Source of the DNA: Chelydra serpentina
Lineage: Eukaryota; Chordata; Testudines; Chelydridae
Assembly: GCA_037349315.1 (NCBI GenBank)
Contig: JBAIAC010000214.1
Coordinates: 1,302,001 to 1,366,000 of the forward strand
Direction of reading: 5' to 3'
Length of the DNA stretch: 64,000 nucleotides
Below, one piece after another: positions 1 to 13,000 of this stretch. The stretch's first letter is position 1. Every line of letters begins with the position of its first letter. The notes under the pieces are model-generated. The model saw only the letters and a program-made list of their open reading frames with translations. It was not told the DNA's origin and made no database searches. Made by a program: the position numbers and the translations under genes.

Positions 1-866
1 CCCCCTAATCATTTTTGTTGCCATGGGTGGGTGTTGGCCATTACTCACTGCCCCAGGCCTCAATAGAACATGGAGCCTGGGGCACTTTGTTTATGGAGCT
101 GCCTATGTCTCCTCCCTTGGAGTCTCCTGCAGTATCATGTGTCCTGGGGAACTCCCTGCCACTAGGTATCACTGAGGCCAGGAGTGCAGCAGGATTTAGC
201 AGCGGACCAGGGGCTTACCTGGAGGACGAGCCCAGCGGCTGTAACAGTGCGGGCTACAAACAGGGCGCTAGCCCTGCCTGCCCCGGCAGGTGCCAGGCCC
301 TCGCTGTCTGGCTAGGAGGGACTATCCCAAGGGGGGGTCTCCTCTCTCAGAGCCTGGCCTGGCTCACCCCTGGGCTGCTCTGCCAGGCACTTCCTGGGAT
401 CCTGTGTCCACCACGTCAGGGCTGCCTGGGGGAGAGCTCTGAGCTGGGCTGGGCCCCCGACCTGCTGCCGCCGGCTTGGGCCAGGGTATGTCTGGGAACC
501 AGAGGAGCATTGCTCATGCCTCTCTGTGGGGCAGGGGCACAGGCCCTGGGGAGCTCGGGGCGGGTGGGGCGCAGCATGGAAAGGGGCAGGTGACCCGTGG
601 AAGCTGGTGGAGGAGAGGGGGTATGGGAAAAGGGGGGCTTGAGGAGAGGGGCAGAGGGGTCACTGGGGAAATGGAGGAGAGGAGCCCAGTGAGCGAAGGG
701 GAGGTGCTCTAACCTGGAGCTTCCTGGCACCAGGGGCTCCCCTGGGCGAAACGCCAGTGGGGTAGTTGCCCTTTGGGGACCCTGGGGTCCTTCAGCCCTT
801 CCCCCACTGCTGGGGGACACGTGGCACTGCCCCCGCCTGGCTCTCCCCAGCCTCCTTTCCCCACAG
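1..866 (+). other. Upstream intron sequence, nothing identified
   Basis: GC-rich unique-looking sequence that ends in the acceptor of the first exon. Frames here are open by composition, but I see no splice-bounded frame with spectrin-like sequence. No repeat, RNA gene or promoter that I can support. Confidence 0.5.
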
Positions 867-1026
867 ACACAGCTGCTTGGAGCGGATCCTGCCGGCTGCT
901 CAGCGCTTCCAGGAGTCTGTGGGTCCCTTCCAGGAGTGGCTGAGTGCCACAGAGCGGCGCCTGGCCCAGCTCTGGCACGCCGACGGCTGCGTGAGCCACC
1001 TGCAGGCTGCCCACCAGCAAAGCCAG
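867..1026 (+). CDS. MACF1-like: Spectraplakin exon 1 of the window (spectrin repeat 1, helix A)
   Basis: Opens after acceptor ccccacag; another AG at 871-872 would start it six bases later in the same phase. The first base completes a codon begun in an exon outside the window (phase 2). It encodes about 53 residues including [16 protein letters not shown], a classic spectrin helix A with conserved Trp, then an amphipathic stretch ending AAHQQSQ. It ends in phase 0 at CAG|gtgagg, followed by a 242-bp intron. Confidence 0.85.
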
Positions 1027-4000
1027 GTGAGGGCAGGAGGGGGTTGGGCCGGGCTGGCCTGGCTGGGACCTGTAGCTGGCCCTGCAGCATGGCTGAGGGG
1101 AGGGACGGGTACAGGGGCAGGAGCCCCAGAGCATGGAGCCCCCCAGCTGTCCCTGCGCACGAGGGGGAGGAGTTGGGGGTGGGCACCAAGGATCAGGGCA
1201 GTGGGTGCGTGGGGGGCAGTGCAGGGGCCAGGCTGCGGGGCTGAGTCTCACCTGTCGCTTTCCTGCAGGGTCTCTGCGAGGAGATTCGCTCCCGGCTGGG
1301 CGACCTGGAGCAGGCCCTGGAGCGGGGGCAGCAGGTGCTGGAGCTGGTGACAGGCAAGTGACAGAGCAGCCGGCTGCTGAGAATTGGGAACTGCAGCCCC
1401 CAGGCCCAGACTGCCCCGCGGTGAATCCCTGCCCACCCCCCCAGGCCCCACCGGGGGCGCTCGGCTCCTACTGCCCCCCAGTTCCCAGCAGGGGGCGCTC
1501 GGATCCTACTGCCCCCAGTCCCCATCAGGGGGCGCTCGGATCCTACTGCCCTCCATTCCCCACTGGGGGTGCTCGGCTCCTACTGCCCCCCATCCTCCAG
1601 CAGGGGCGCTCGGCTCCTACTGCCCCCCATCCTCCAGTAGGGGGCGCTAGGATCCTACTGCCCTCCATTCCCCACCAGGGGGCGCTCGGATCCTACTGCT
1701 TCCATTCCCCACCAGGGGGTGCTCGGCTCCTACTGCTCCCCCAGTCCCCACCAGGGGGTGCTCGGCTCCTACTGCTCCCCCAGTCCCCACCAGGGGGTGC
1801 TCGGCTCCTACTGCCCCCCAGTCCCCACCAGAGGGTGCTCGGATCCTACTGCCCCCCAGTCCCCACCAGGGGGTGCTCGGATCCTACTGCCCCCCATCCT
1901 CCAGTAGGGGTGCTCGGATCCTACTGCCCCCTAGGCCCCACCAGGGGGCACTCGAATCCTACTGTCCCCCATCCTCCAGCAGGGGGCGCTCGGATCCTAA
2001 TGCCCCCCATTCCCCACCAGGGGGCGCTCGGATTCTACTGCCCCCCATTCTCCAGCAGGGGTGCTCGGATACCCCCTCCCCACATTCCCTACCAGGGGTT
2101 GCTCAGATCCTACTGCCCCCCATTCTCCAATGGGGGGCACTTGGATCCCCCAGCCAACCCCCTGCATTCTCCAGCAGAGGTTACTTGAATCCCCTCTCCC
2201 CACATTCCCCACCGGGGGGCTTGGATCCTACCCCCCCCCCCCCACCACCATTCCCCAGCGGGACGTGCTTGGATTCCCCCAACCAAACAGCTGGGGGCTC
2301 CTGCCCTGGCGCTCACCCTCTCACCCCCTCCTCCCCTGGCGCTCTCTACAATCCACTCCTGCTTGGGAGTTTGCTGAAATTTGCTTTTCCCAAACTGCTC
2401 ACCCCAGTTCACTCCTCCACCACAGGCCACCCTGCTCCCTGTGTGCTCCACAATCTCATCTGGATTGACACATCCCCTGGTGCTCCACTTGTCCCATTCC
2501 TGTCCAGTGCTCACCCTGAACCGCTCCTCCCTACGTGCTGTTCTCAGCCTGGTCGCTGGAATGAGCCTCTCTGGGCTCACTTCAATAGCTAACAATTCTA
2601 GATGCTAACTTTCTAGGCTAGAGTTCTGACAGCTACTCGGGGCATTTGTGTCTAGACACACACAGGAGACCTCACCGTGACAAAAATTAATTGATCACAG
2701 GAAAAACGGAGGCTTGTCTAGGTGCAGGGGATCACGATCTAACATCAGCGTCGCATGGACCAGTAATACACAGAGTGGGCACTGGGAAACAGACAAGCTT
2801 CCAAAGCGTAAAACAATTCTGAGCAAAACTGAATGTCAGGAAGTATTTAAAGAACCAGTAACAATTATTTATGGATTCGTTTAGGTGATTTAATATCAAA
2901 TCGCGAGGACAAATCAGCAGCGAGGAAAGGCAGATAATTGACGAGAGAAGCTAACGGTATCAGTGTAGCAGGAAGGAATGAAATCTCAGCAACAGTCTAG
3001 GTCTGATCCCAGGCAAGGAGGGCACCGCTGCAGGCGAGATGCAGAAGAAACAGACATATTCGATAACTATTTCTGTTCCATTCAGAAAGACGCAGGGGAG
3101 GTATTCACGTCTTACAGTGACCAGGGAATAGTATCTCCCACCTGTAACTAGGAAGGACGGTAAATAGCAACTACTCACCCTGTATAACTCTGCCCCAGGG
3201 ATATCATCGCGTTGACAGAGATGCTCACTGACTCACTCATGCTGATTTCTAGTAAATCTTGAAGAACTGGGGACTTCCCAGAGCGCTGGAGAAAGCTAAG
3301 GCAGTGCCTGTATTTGGAAAGGAGAAGTGAGCTGACCCAGGTACCTGCCGCTGCTCCAGCCCTTTCATCAGGGCTCCTAGTGTTTTACAGAGCAGATCGT
3401 TATCATTACCCCCAAGGTACAGGTGAGGAAACTGAGGCACCGAGAGGGAAAGGGACTTGGCCAAGGTCACCCAGAAAGCCAGGGGCACAGCCAGGACAAG
3501 AACCCAGGTCTCCTCAGCTCCAGTGCAGTGCCCGGTCCATGTAATGTGCTGAACCTTCTGTAAGACACGTGACTTAGTCACACGGGACAAAATGAATGTG
3601 GCACCATTCTACTAGAATTCTCTGAGGGGGTTGACAAGCATGTGGACAAGGGGGCTCCAGTGGATATAGTGTACTTAAATTTTCAGACAGCCTTTGACAA
3701 GGTCCCTCACCAAAGGCTCTTACGCAAAGTGAGCTGTCATGGGATAAGAGGGAAGGTGCTCTCATGGATCAGTAACTGGTTAAAAGGTAGGAAACAAAGG
3801 GTAGGAATAAATGGTCAGTTTTCAGAATGGAGAGAGGTAAATAGTGGTGTCCCCCAGGGGTCTGTACTGGGACCAGTGCCGTTCAGCATATTCATAAATG
3901 ATCTGGAAAAAGGGGTAAACAGTGAGGTGGCAAAATTTGCAGATGATACAAAATTACTCAGAATACTTAAGTCCAAAGCAGACTGCGAAGAGTTAAAAAG

Positions 4001-7000
4001 GGATCTCGCAAAACTGGCAACAAAATGGCAGATGAAATTCAATGTTGATAAATGCAAAGTAATGCACATTGGAAAACATCATCCCGACTATACCTGTACA
4101 ATGATGGGGTCTAAATTAGCTGTTACCATTCAAGAAAGATCTTGGAGTCACTGTGGATAGTTCTCTGAAAACATCCACTCAATGTGCAGCGGCAGTCAAA
4201 AAAGCGAACAGGATGATGGGAATCATTAGGAAAGGGATAGATATAAGACAGAAAATACCATGTTGCCTCTATATAAATCCATGGTACGCCCACATCTTGA
4301 ATGCGACGTGCAGATGTGGTCGCCCCTGTGACGCAGTAGGGAGCGAGATGGATTTGACCTGAGAGGCTTGCGGGGGAGGTTCCCTGGGACCTGCTGCATT
4401 GGGAATGCGAGAATTTACCTGGGGCTGTAACATGAGCCAGGACGGGGGTTGGGAGGTGACACCTTTGGCTGGGAGAATGGTAAAAGGCGAGAGGAGGGGC
4501 CCCGGGGGAGGGGAAGAGCCTGCTGGAGGTTTGGCTGGTTGGATTTCAGTTTGGAGCTGGGTGGTGAAACTCAGGGAGCCCCAGAGCTGGGGTCTAAGCT
4601 CCCTGCCCCCCAGAAGGGCCCAGCTGAGGGGTCCTGGTCATACTTACAAGCTCTGTTTGGACTCTTTCCTGGCAACCCTAATAAACCTTCTGTTCTACTG
4701 GCTGGCTGAGAGTCACATTGAATCCCGGGAAGAGGGGTGCAGGGCCGGACTCCCCCACACTCCGTGACAACTGGTGGTAGCGATGGGATCTACTGCACCC
4801 CATGAGCGGCACTTCCTGCAGTAAGTGACTGGAGAGCAGTAAAACGAAGGGGGATTGACGGGGAGCAGGTTGCTGAAGAGGGAGAGAGAAACGGTTTCGG
4901 GGAGCGGAGGAGCTACGCTTAACCCTGAGGGGTGTGACCAGTGAGAAGGGCTGGCACACTAGGGGTTCCCCCTGGAAGCCGTGGGGGCCAAGACCGCACA
5001 GGCCTGCGAGTGGCCAGCAGGAAGATGTATGCTAAGCGCCGTAAGAACGACCTGGTGGAGCTGTGCAGGCAGAGGGGGCTGCGCATTGGGAATTCCACCA
5101 AAGACCAGCTGATTGCGCAGCTGGAGGAGAAGGATCGCTTGGATGCACAGATCCCTGTCCCTGGGGGAAGCCGCCCGGCAGACGCAGCATGGGCCCCAGG
5201 GCCTGACCTGGCTGGGAGGGGTCAGACTGCTGCCGAGGATATCCCAAGACCCCTCTTGCCTCTGCCCAGGGGAGAGGTTGGGGAAAGCCCAGCAAATACT
5301 GAGGGCACCTTGACCCCGGCAGCCAGCAGGGGATCTTCCCGGAGGAGCTCCCCATCCCAGCAGTGGAGGCGGCTGGATTGGGAGAGGGAGATAAAACTGA
5401 AAGAGCTCGAGTTGAGGCAGCAGGAACTGAAGGAGGAGCGGGAAGAACGGGAAAAACAGCGTCAGCATGAGGAGAAACGACGTCAGCATGAGCTGGAGGA
5501 GAAGGAGAAACAACGCCAGCATGAGCTCGAGGAGAAGGAGAAACAACGCCAGCGTGAGCTCGAGGAGAAGGAGAAACAACGCCAGCGTGAGCTCGAGGAG
5601 AAGGAGAAACAACGCCAGCGTGAGGAGAAACAACGCCAGCATGAGCTGGAGCTGGCCAGACTGAGGAGCAGTGAGGCCCCGGCTGCGGTGAGTGAGAGGG
5701 GACCCAAGACTACAGGGAAGTTTGATCGTAACTTCCTGGCCCGGCGTAAGGAAGGGGAAGACATAGACAGCTTCCTGGCAGCCTTTGAGAATGCCTGCAG
5801 GTTGCACAAGGTTGACCCTGCAGACAAGATCCAGTATCTCACCCCCTTACTAGACCCTGCAGGCCTGGACGTGTACGGCCGAATGAAAGAGATGGAGACT
5901 GGGGACTATGAACTGTTCAAAAAGGCCCTGCTCTGCGAGCTTGGGCTGACTCCCGAGATGTACCGTCAAAGGTTCCGGGGTCAGCGGAAAACCCCTGAGA
6001 TCACGTACCTACAACTGGCCAACCGGATACATGGATACGCCCGCAAGTGGACCGCTGGGGCCCAAACTATGGAGGGCCTGCTCGAACTATTCGTACTGGA
6101 ACAACTGTATGAACTGTGCCCATCAGACCTGAAGCTATGGTTGATGGACAAATATCCAGGGAGCCCGCAGCACGCAGGGCGGCTGGCCGACGAGTTCATG
6201 AAGGGTCGGTCAAGGGGTGGCAGGGAGGAATCCCAAAGGAGCAGGCCCACCCTGAGGCAGCAAGAGAGTCACCATGGGACCTCCCAAAGGGGAAATAGGG
6301 AGAACCCCCTTGCGAGGGGAACCTCCGACATCAGGACCAACCGACCCGCTCAAGGGGACCAACGGGACATGAGCTGCTATCACTGTGGCCAGAGGGGCCA
6401 CATACGGTCCCAGTGCCCCAAGATCAGAGACAGACTGAGCAGACCAAACCCACACTGGGTTAACTGGGTAGGTACCCAGCCGGATGAGGGGCCGACAGCC
6501 CAGAAGAGGGGGGCTGGAAGCTTGTCATCTGCTCCGGAGGGAGGAGGGCCCCAGACCAGCTCCTCGGGGGGGCTGGATGCTCCGGACTCAGGGTTCTCGG
6601 TTTATAGGGTGGGCTCGGGGCTGTCCCTCTGAAGAGAGTGCCTTGTTCCCCTGGAGATAGATGGGAGGAAGGTCACTGGATACTGGGATACAGGCGCGGA
6701 GGTGACGCTGGCCCGGCCCGAGGTGGTGGCCCCAGATCGGGTGGTACCCAACACCTACCTGACCCTAACAGGGGTGGGTGGGACCCCGTTCAAGGTAGCC
6801 GTGGCGAGGGTACACCTGAAATGGGGGACCAAGGAGGGCCCCAAGGACGTAGGGGTGCACCATCATTTGCCCACTGAGGTACTGATGGGGGGGGACCTAG
6901 AAGACTGGCCCAACGAATCCCGGGACACCCTGCTTGTGACCCGTAGCCAGAGCCGGCAATGGGTGCTACGCCCGGGCCTCGGAGAGGGTACCTTGCAAGG

Positions 7001-10000
7001 GGCGCAGGACCCTGCCCCAGTGGGGAGGGAGTACCCCAGGACTAGGCGCAGAGAGGCTGCGGCCTCAGACCCAGACAGCACGAGGGAACAGGCTCCTATT
7101 CCTTCCCCAGCTGCTGAGTTCCAGGCCGAGTTACAGAGAGATCCCTCCTTGCGGAAGCTCAGGGACCTGGCCGACCGCAGGGAGGTGCGGACCATGTGGA
7201 GAGGTTGCCAGGAGAGGTTCCTGTGGGAGAAGGGGTTCCTGTACCGGGAATGGGCTCCCCCCGGTGAGATGGAGACGTGGGGGATCAGGAGGCAGCTGGT
7301 GGTCCCCTAGAAGTATCGCCGCAAGCTACTGTACCTAGCCCATGACATCCCTCTCGCAGGGCACCAGGGAATCCGGCGCACCAGGCAGAGGCTGCTACAG
7401 AACTTTTACTGGCCTGGGGGTCTTTACAACTGTCCATCAGTACTGCCGGTCCTGTGACCCCTGTCAGCGGGTGGGGAAGGCTCGGGACAAGCGGAAAGCG
7501 GCTTTGAGGCCTTTGCCCATCATAGAGGAGCCCTTCCAGAAGGTGGCCATGGACATAGTGGGGCCTCTCAGCAAGACAACCCGGTCGGGGAAGAAATACA
7601 TTCTGGTGGTCGTAAATTTCGCCACCCGTTACCCCGAGGCGGTGCCCTTATCCTCCATTGAAGCAGACACCTTGGCGGATGCGCTGCTGACCATTTTCAG
7701 CCGAGTGGGGTTCCCCAAGGAAGTCCTGACAGATCAAGGGTCCAACTTCATGTCGGCCCTGCTCCGGTGCTTGTGGGAGAAATGTGGGGTCCGGCACAGC
7801 TGGGCCTCAGCATATCATCCCCAGTCCAATGGGCTGGTGGAGAGGTTCAATGGGACGCTAAAGGTGATGCTGAAAACCTTTATGAACCAGCACCCGCAAG
7901 ACTGGGACAAGTACCTACCGCACCTGCTGTTCGCGTACAGGGAAGTGCCCCAGGAGTCTACAAGGTTCTCGCCCTTCGAACTGTTATACGGCAGGAGGGT
8001 ACGGGGGCCCCTGGACCTGATGAGAGACGAATGGGAGGGGGAGGCGGCCCCCGAGGGAGAGTCAGTGGTGGAGTATGTCCTGACCTTCCGAGAGAGACTT
8101 TCTGAGCTCATGGGCCTGGCCAAGGGAAAACTGGCCAGAGCCCAGAGGAAGCAAAAGGTCTGGTACGACCGCACAGCGCGGGCCCGCGCCTACGCCACGG
8201 GGGATCAGGTGATGGTTCTCATCCCCGTGAGGAAAAACAAGCTGCAGGCCGCGTGGGAAGGCCCTTTCAAGGTTGTCAAGCAGCTAAATGAGGTAAATTA
8301 TGTGGTGGAGCTGTCTAACCGGGCACACCACTGCCGGGTGTACCATGTCAATATGATGAAGCCATATTATGACAGGGGGAATGTGGTGCTGGCCGTGTGT
8401 GGACATTGGGAGGAGCAGGGAAGTGACCCTCTAGTAGATCTATTCCCTGAGACAGGAGCTGGCTCCTCCCAAGAAACGGTCCCCCTCTCTGATCAGCTAA
8501 CCCCTGCCCAGCAAGCTGAGATCAGAGGGGTGCTGCATCGGTACCAACAGCTGTTTTCCAACCAGCCTGGTCGCACTAATCTGACTGTCCACCGGGTGCA
8601 GACAGGAGCGCACCAACCTATAAGATGCTCCCCCTTCCGAGTCACAGGGAAGACAGCTCGGGACCTGGAAAGAGAGGTCAAGGACATGCTGGCTTTGGGG
8701 GTGATCCAACCGTCGTCCAGCCCTTGGGCCTCGCCGGTGGTGCTGGTCCCCAAAAAGGATGGGTTGATCCAGTTCTGTGTGGACTATCGGAAGCTCAGTG
8801 CCATCACTGTATCTGATGCCTACCCCATGCCCCGGCCGGACGAGCTCCTAGACAAGCTGGGAGGGGCTCGGTACCTTACCACCATGGATCTTACAAAGGG
8901 CTACTGGCAAGTGCCACTGGATGCAGATGCCCGGCTGAAATCTGCCTTCATTACCCCTCTGGGGCTCTACGAGTTCCTGACCCTGCCTTTCGGCCTCAAG
9001 GGAGCGCCAGCCACCTTCCAGCGCCTGGTGGATCGGCTACTGAAGGGGATGGAGAGCTTCGCTGTGGCGTATATCGATGACATCTGTGTCTTTAGCCAGA
9101 CCTGGGAGGACCATGTGTCCCAAGTTAAACAAGTGCTGGACCGACTCCGGGAGGCTGGGCTCACCGTAAAAGCGGAGAAGTGCAAGGTGGGGATGGCTGA
9201 AGTGCCCTACCTGGGACACCGGGTGGGGAGCGGCCACCTAAAGCCAGAACCAGCCAAGGTGGAGGTGATCCGGGACTGGCCTGCTCCACAAACTAAGAAG
9301 CAGGTCCAGGCCTTTATTGGGATGGCGGGGTACTATCGAAGATTTGTGCCCCACTTTAGCGCCATAGCCACCCCCATCACTGAGCTATGCAAGAAGGGGA
9401 AGCCAGACAAGGTGGTCTGGACCGAGGAGTGCCAGAGGGCTCTCTGTGCACTGAAGGAGGCTTTGATCAGGGGCCCGGTTCTGGCAAACCCAGACTTTGA
9501 CAAGCCCTTTCTGGTGTTCACCGACGCCTCAGACATGGGACTGGGGGCGGTGTTAATGCAGGAGGATGAAACGGGGCAGAGACACCCCATCGTGTATTTA
9601 AGCAAGAAGCTGCTACCCCGAGAGCAGAATTATGCGGCCATCGAGAAGGAATGCCTGGCCATGGTGTGGGCCCTCAAGAAACTAGAGCCGTATCTATTTG
9701 GGCGACACGTCACCGTGTACACCGACCACTCGCCCCTGACCTGGCTACACCGGATGAAAGGGGCCAACGCCAAGCTCCTGAGGTGGAGCCTGCTCCTGCA
9801 GGATTACGACATGGACGTGGTCCATGTGAAGGGAAGTGCCAACCTGATAGCGGATGCGTTGTCCCGGAGGGGGGGCCCTGAACTTCCCCAGGCCACTGGT
9901 CAGAGTGACTCCGCTCAGTTCAGTCTCGAAGGGGGGAGAGATGTGACGGAGTAGAGAGCGAGATGGATTTGACCTGAGAGGCTGGCTGCATTGGGAAAGG

Positions 10001-13000
10001 CTACATTGGGAATGCGAGACTTTACCTGAGGCTGTAACATGAGCCAGGACGGGGGTTGGGAGGTGACACCTTTGCCTGGGAGAATGGTAAAAAGCTAGAG
10101 GAGGGGCCCCGGGGGAGGGGAAGAGCCTGCTGGAGGGTTTGGCTGGTTGGTTTTCAGTTTGGAGCTGTGGGGTGAAACGCAGGGAGCCCCAGAGCTGGGG
10201 TCTAAGCTCCCTGCCCCCCAGAAGGGCCCAGCTGAGGGGTCCTGGTCATACTTACAAGCTCTGTTTGGACTCTTTCCTGGCAACCCTAATAAACCTTCTG
10301 TTCTACTGGCTGGCTGAGAGTCACATTGAATCCCGGGAAGAGGGGTGCAGGACCGGACTCCCTCACACTCCGTGACAGCCCCGTCTCAAAAAAGATATAT
10401 TGGAATTGGAAAAGGTTCAGAAAAGGGCAACAAAAATGATTAGGGGTATAGAACGGCTTCCATATGAGGAGAGATTAATAAGACTGGGACTTTTCAGCTT
10501 GAAAAAGAGACGGCTAAGGGGGGATATGATAGAGATCTATACAATCAGGACTGGTGAGGAGAAAGTAAACGAAGTGTTATTTACTCCTTTTCATAACACA
10601 AGAACCAGGGGTCACCCAATGAAATTAACAGGCAGTAAGTTTTTAAAACAAACAAAAGAAGTATTTCTTCACACAACACACAGTCAATCGTGGAACTCGC
10701 TGCCAGGGGACATTGTGAAGGCCCAAAGTATAACCAGGTTAAAAAAAGAATTAGATAAGTTCTTCTTCGAGTGCTTGCTCATATCTATTCCAATTAGGTG
10801 TGCGCGCCGTGCGTGCACGATCGTCGGAAGATTTTTACCCTAGCAACACTCGGTGGGCCGGCTGGCGCCCCCTGGAGTGGCGCCGTTGCGGCACCTGATA
10901 TCTACCTCAGCCGGCCCAGCGCCCTCTCAGTTCCTTCTTACCGCCCGTGACGGTCGGATCTGTGGAGCAGCGTAGCTGATCTCCACCTCCCTAGCTTAGT
11001 TAGCACTCGCTTAGCATGTTAATGTTTTAAGTACTTTAAGTAGTTGTTAATAGTTTTGATAGTCTTGTAAGAAGTTTAGTGTAAATACTAGTGCGAGATA
11101 AGGGGCTTTTCCTCTTCTCTCTCCTCTGGTACCGGGCTCATGCCTGGTTCACCAGGATTCAAGCCGTCGGCTGGCTCCAAGCCAATGCCTACGGGGGACC
11201 CCCCCACGACTCCCGTTTGAGGCGCCTGGGGGATCCCATCTCGCAGATAAGTGTCAGGTCTCCAAGGCTTTTAACCCTAGAGCCAAGAAGGAGCGGGGCT
11301 TTCGCTTAAAGCAGCTCCTAGTAGAACCGACACTTGGCCCGATGCCGGCCCCACTGTGACTCAGCAACAGACCCCGGGGCTGGCACCGCCGGACGCCGCT
11401 GCAGCTGCAAGTACAAGCCCGCCCGGCCCAGACTTTCAGCCCGGTGCCAGCACCATCGGCTCCCGGTACCGCAAGGTCCGTCGAACTTGGTGGCCGTGAG
11501 CTCCCCGGTACAACCCGAGGTAGAGCTAATACTACCGTCCAGACCGGCACCGGCCCCAGCGACTCCAGTACCGCAAAGTCCGTTGGGCTCTACGCCCCAG
11601 GCGAAGACTCCGACACAGACGACTCCTGCACCCTAAGGGCCGTCGACCTTGGTGGCCATGCGCTCCCCGGTATGCACCGAGGTAGAGCTAATGCGGCCGG
11701 CTGCATCGGCACCAGCAGCCGCCAACTCCGGTACCGCCAGGGCCGTTGAGTTCCGTGCCCGACTGAGGCACCGGCACCGGCGACTCCGGCACCGCAAGAG
11801 GGCCGTTGAGCTCGGTAGCCGTCGGCTCCCCGGTATACACTGAGGTAGAGCCAACGCTGGCGCCCGCATCGGCACCGGCAGCCTCAACTCCGGCACCGCC
11901 AGGGCCGTTGAGTTCCATGCCCGACTGAGGCACCGTCACCTCCGGCACCGCAGGAGGGCCGTTGAGCTCGGTAGCCGTCAGGTCCCCGGTATACACTGAG
12001 GTAGAGCCAACGCTGGCGCCCGCATCGGCACCGGCAGCCTCAACTCCGGCACCGCCAGGGCCATTGAGTTCCGTGCCCGACTGAGGCACCGGCACCGGCG
12101 ACTCCGGCACCGCAAGAGGGCCGTCGAGCTCAGTGGCCGTGGACGAAGATCCGGCACCAGCGACTCCGGCACCGCGAGGTCCGTCGAGCTCGGTGGCAGT
12201 GAGCTCCCCGGTTCACACTGAGGTAGAGCTAATGCCACTGCCTGCATCGGCACCGACCCACTCCGGTACCGCGAGGTCCGTTGAGTTTCTCACCGCAGGC
12301 GAACAGACCCGGCACCGACGCACCACAAGGTACGTTGAGCTCGGGGGCCGTGAGCTCCCCAGTACGTACTGAGGTAGAGCTAATGCTGCCGCGAGGTACG
12401 TCTGCCATGCTGTGCCCGCTACCGCACACCGGAGCTGGCTGACACCGATCCAGCTCCAGGCGGACCCCCAGTCTCGGCACCGCTCGCAGTCCCAGCCCCC
12501 GATCCCCATCTCGGCGCCGGTCGCACTCGCGGTGCCATTCGAGATCGGCCTCTATATACAGCCGTCACTATTACGACTCCCGGCATCGTCCCCAATCCCG
12601 GTGCCGGTCGAAGCGCAGGTCCCTGGGAAGCCGGTCCCGCAGCCGATCGATGAGATGGCCCCCTTCAGGGTCCAGGTCGGGCTCTCGGCGCCGAGACATT
12701 TGTCAATGGCACCGCGTACCAGCCGGCAGGAGCATTCCGCTCCACCCTGGACCTCCTGCTCCGCATTTAGATCCGCCCCCTCCCCAGACAGGGAGTGGTT
12801 ACCAGATGGACCAAATCCACGGGATGGATTGTCCTAGACGCTGGCTGCAGAACGCACAAGAATTCTGCCCAGAGACCACATCAGTGGTATTTCTGGACAC
12901 TGCGGTCTTATCACCAGGACCAAGGGGTTCCTTCCACAGCCTCCCAATCGGCCCACTCGGAACCCCGAGTGACAGGGGCCACAGTATCCTGCCCTTCCCT

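Larger units (their letters stand above)
4327..10377 (+). mobile_element. Ty3/Gypsy LTR retrotransposon, Gmr1-like, copy 1 (6.05 kb)
   Basis: Flanked by a perfect 5-bp duplication GCCCC (4322-4326 and 10378-10382) inside a CR1. Parts in order: LTR, gag, protease, integrase, reverse transcriptase, RNase H, polypurine tract, LTR. Integrase before RT is the hallmark of the Gmr1 clade, unlike the usual Gypsy order. The gag is intact, but pol has an in-frame TGA at the gag end, a TAG at 7308-7310 and a one-base frameshift in a G run near 7417, so the copy cannot make a full polyprotein. Confidence 0.93.

Noticed and set aside
1346..1351. GT donor gtgaca at the end of exon 2
   Set aside because: It breaks phase and drops residues of a conserved helix; the GC donor at 1354 fits both.
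4941..5024. Upstream GTG extension of Gypsy gag
   Set aside because: The segment overlaps the leader after the primer binding site; the ATG at 5025 begins the conserved region in both copies.
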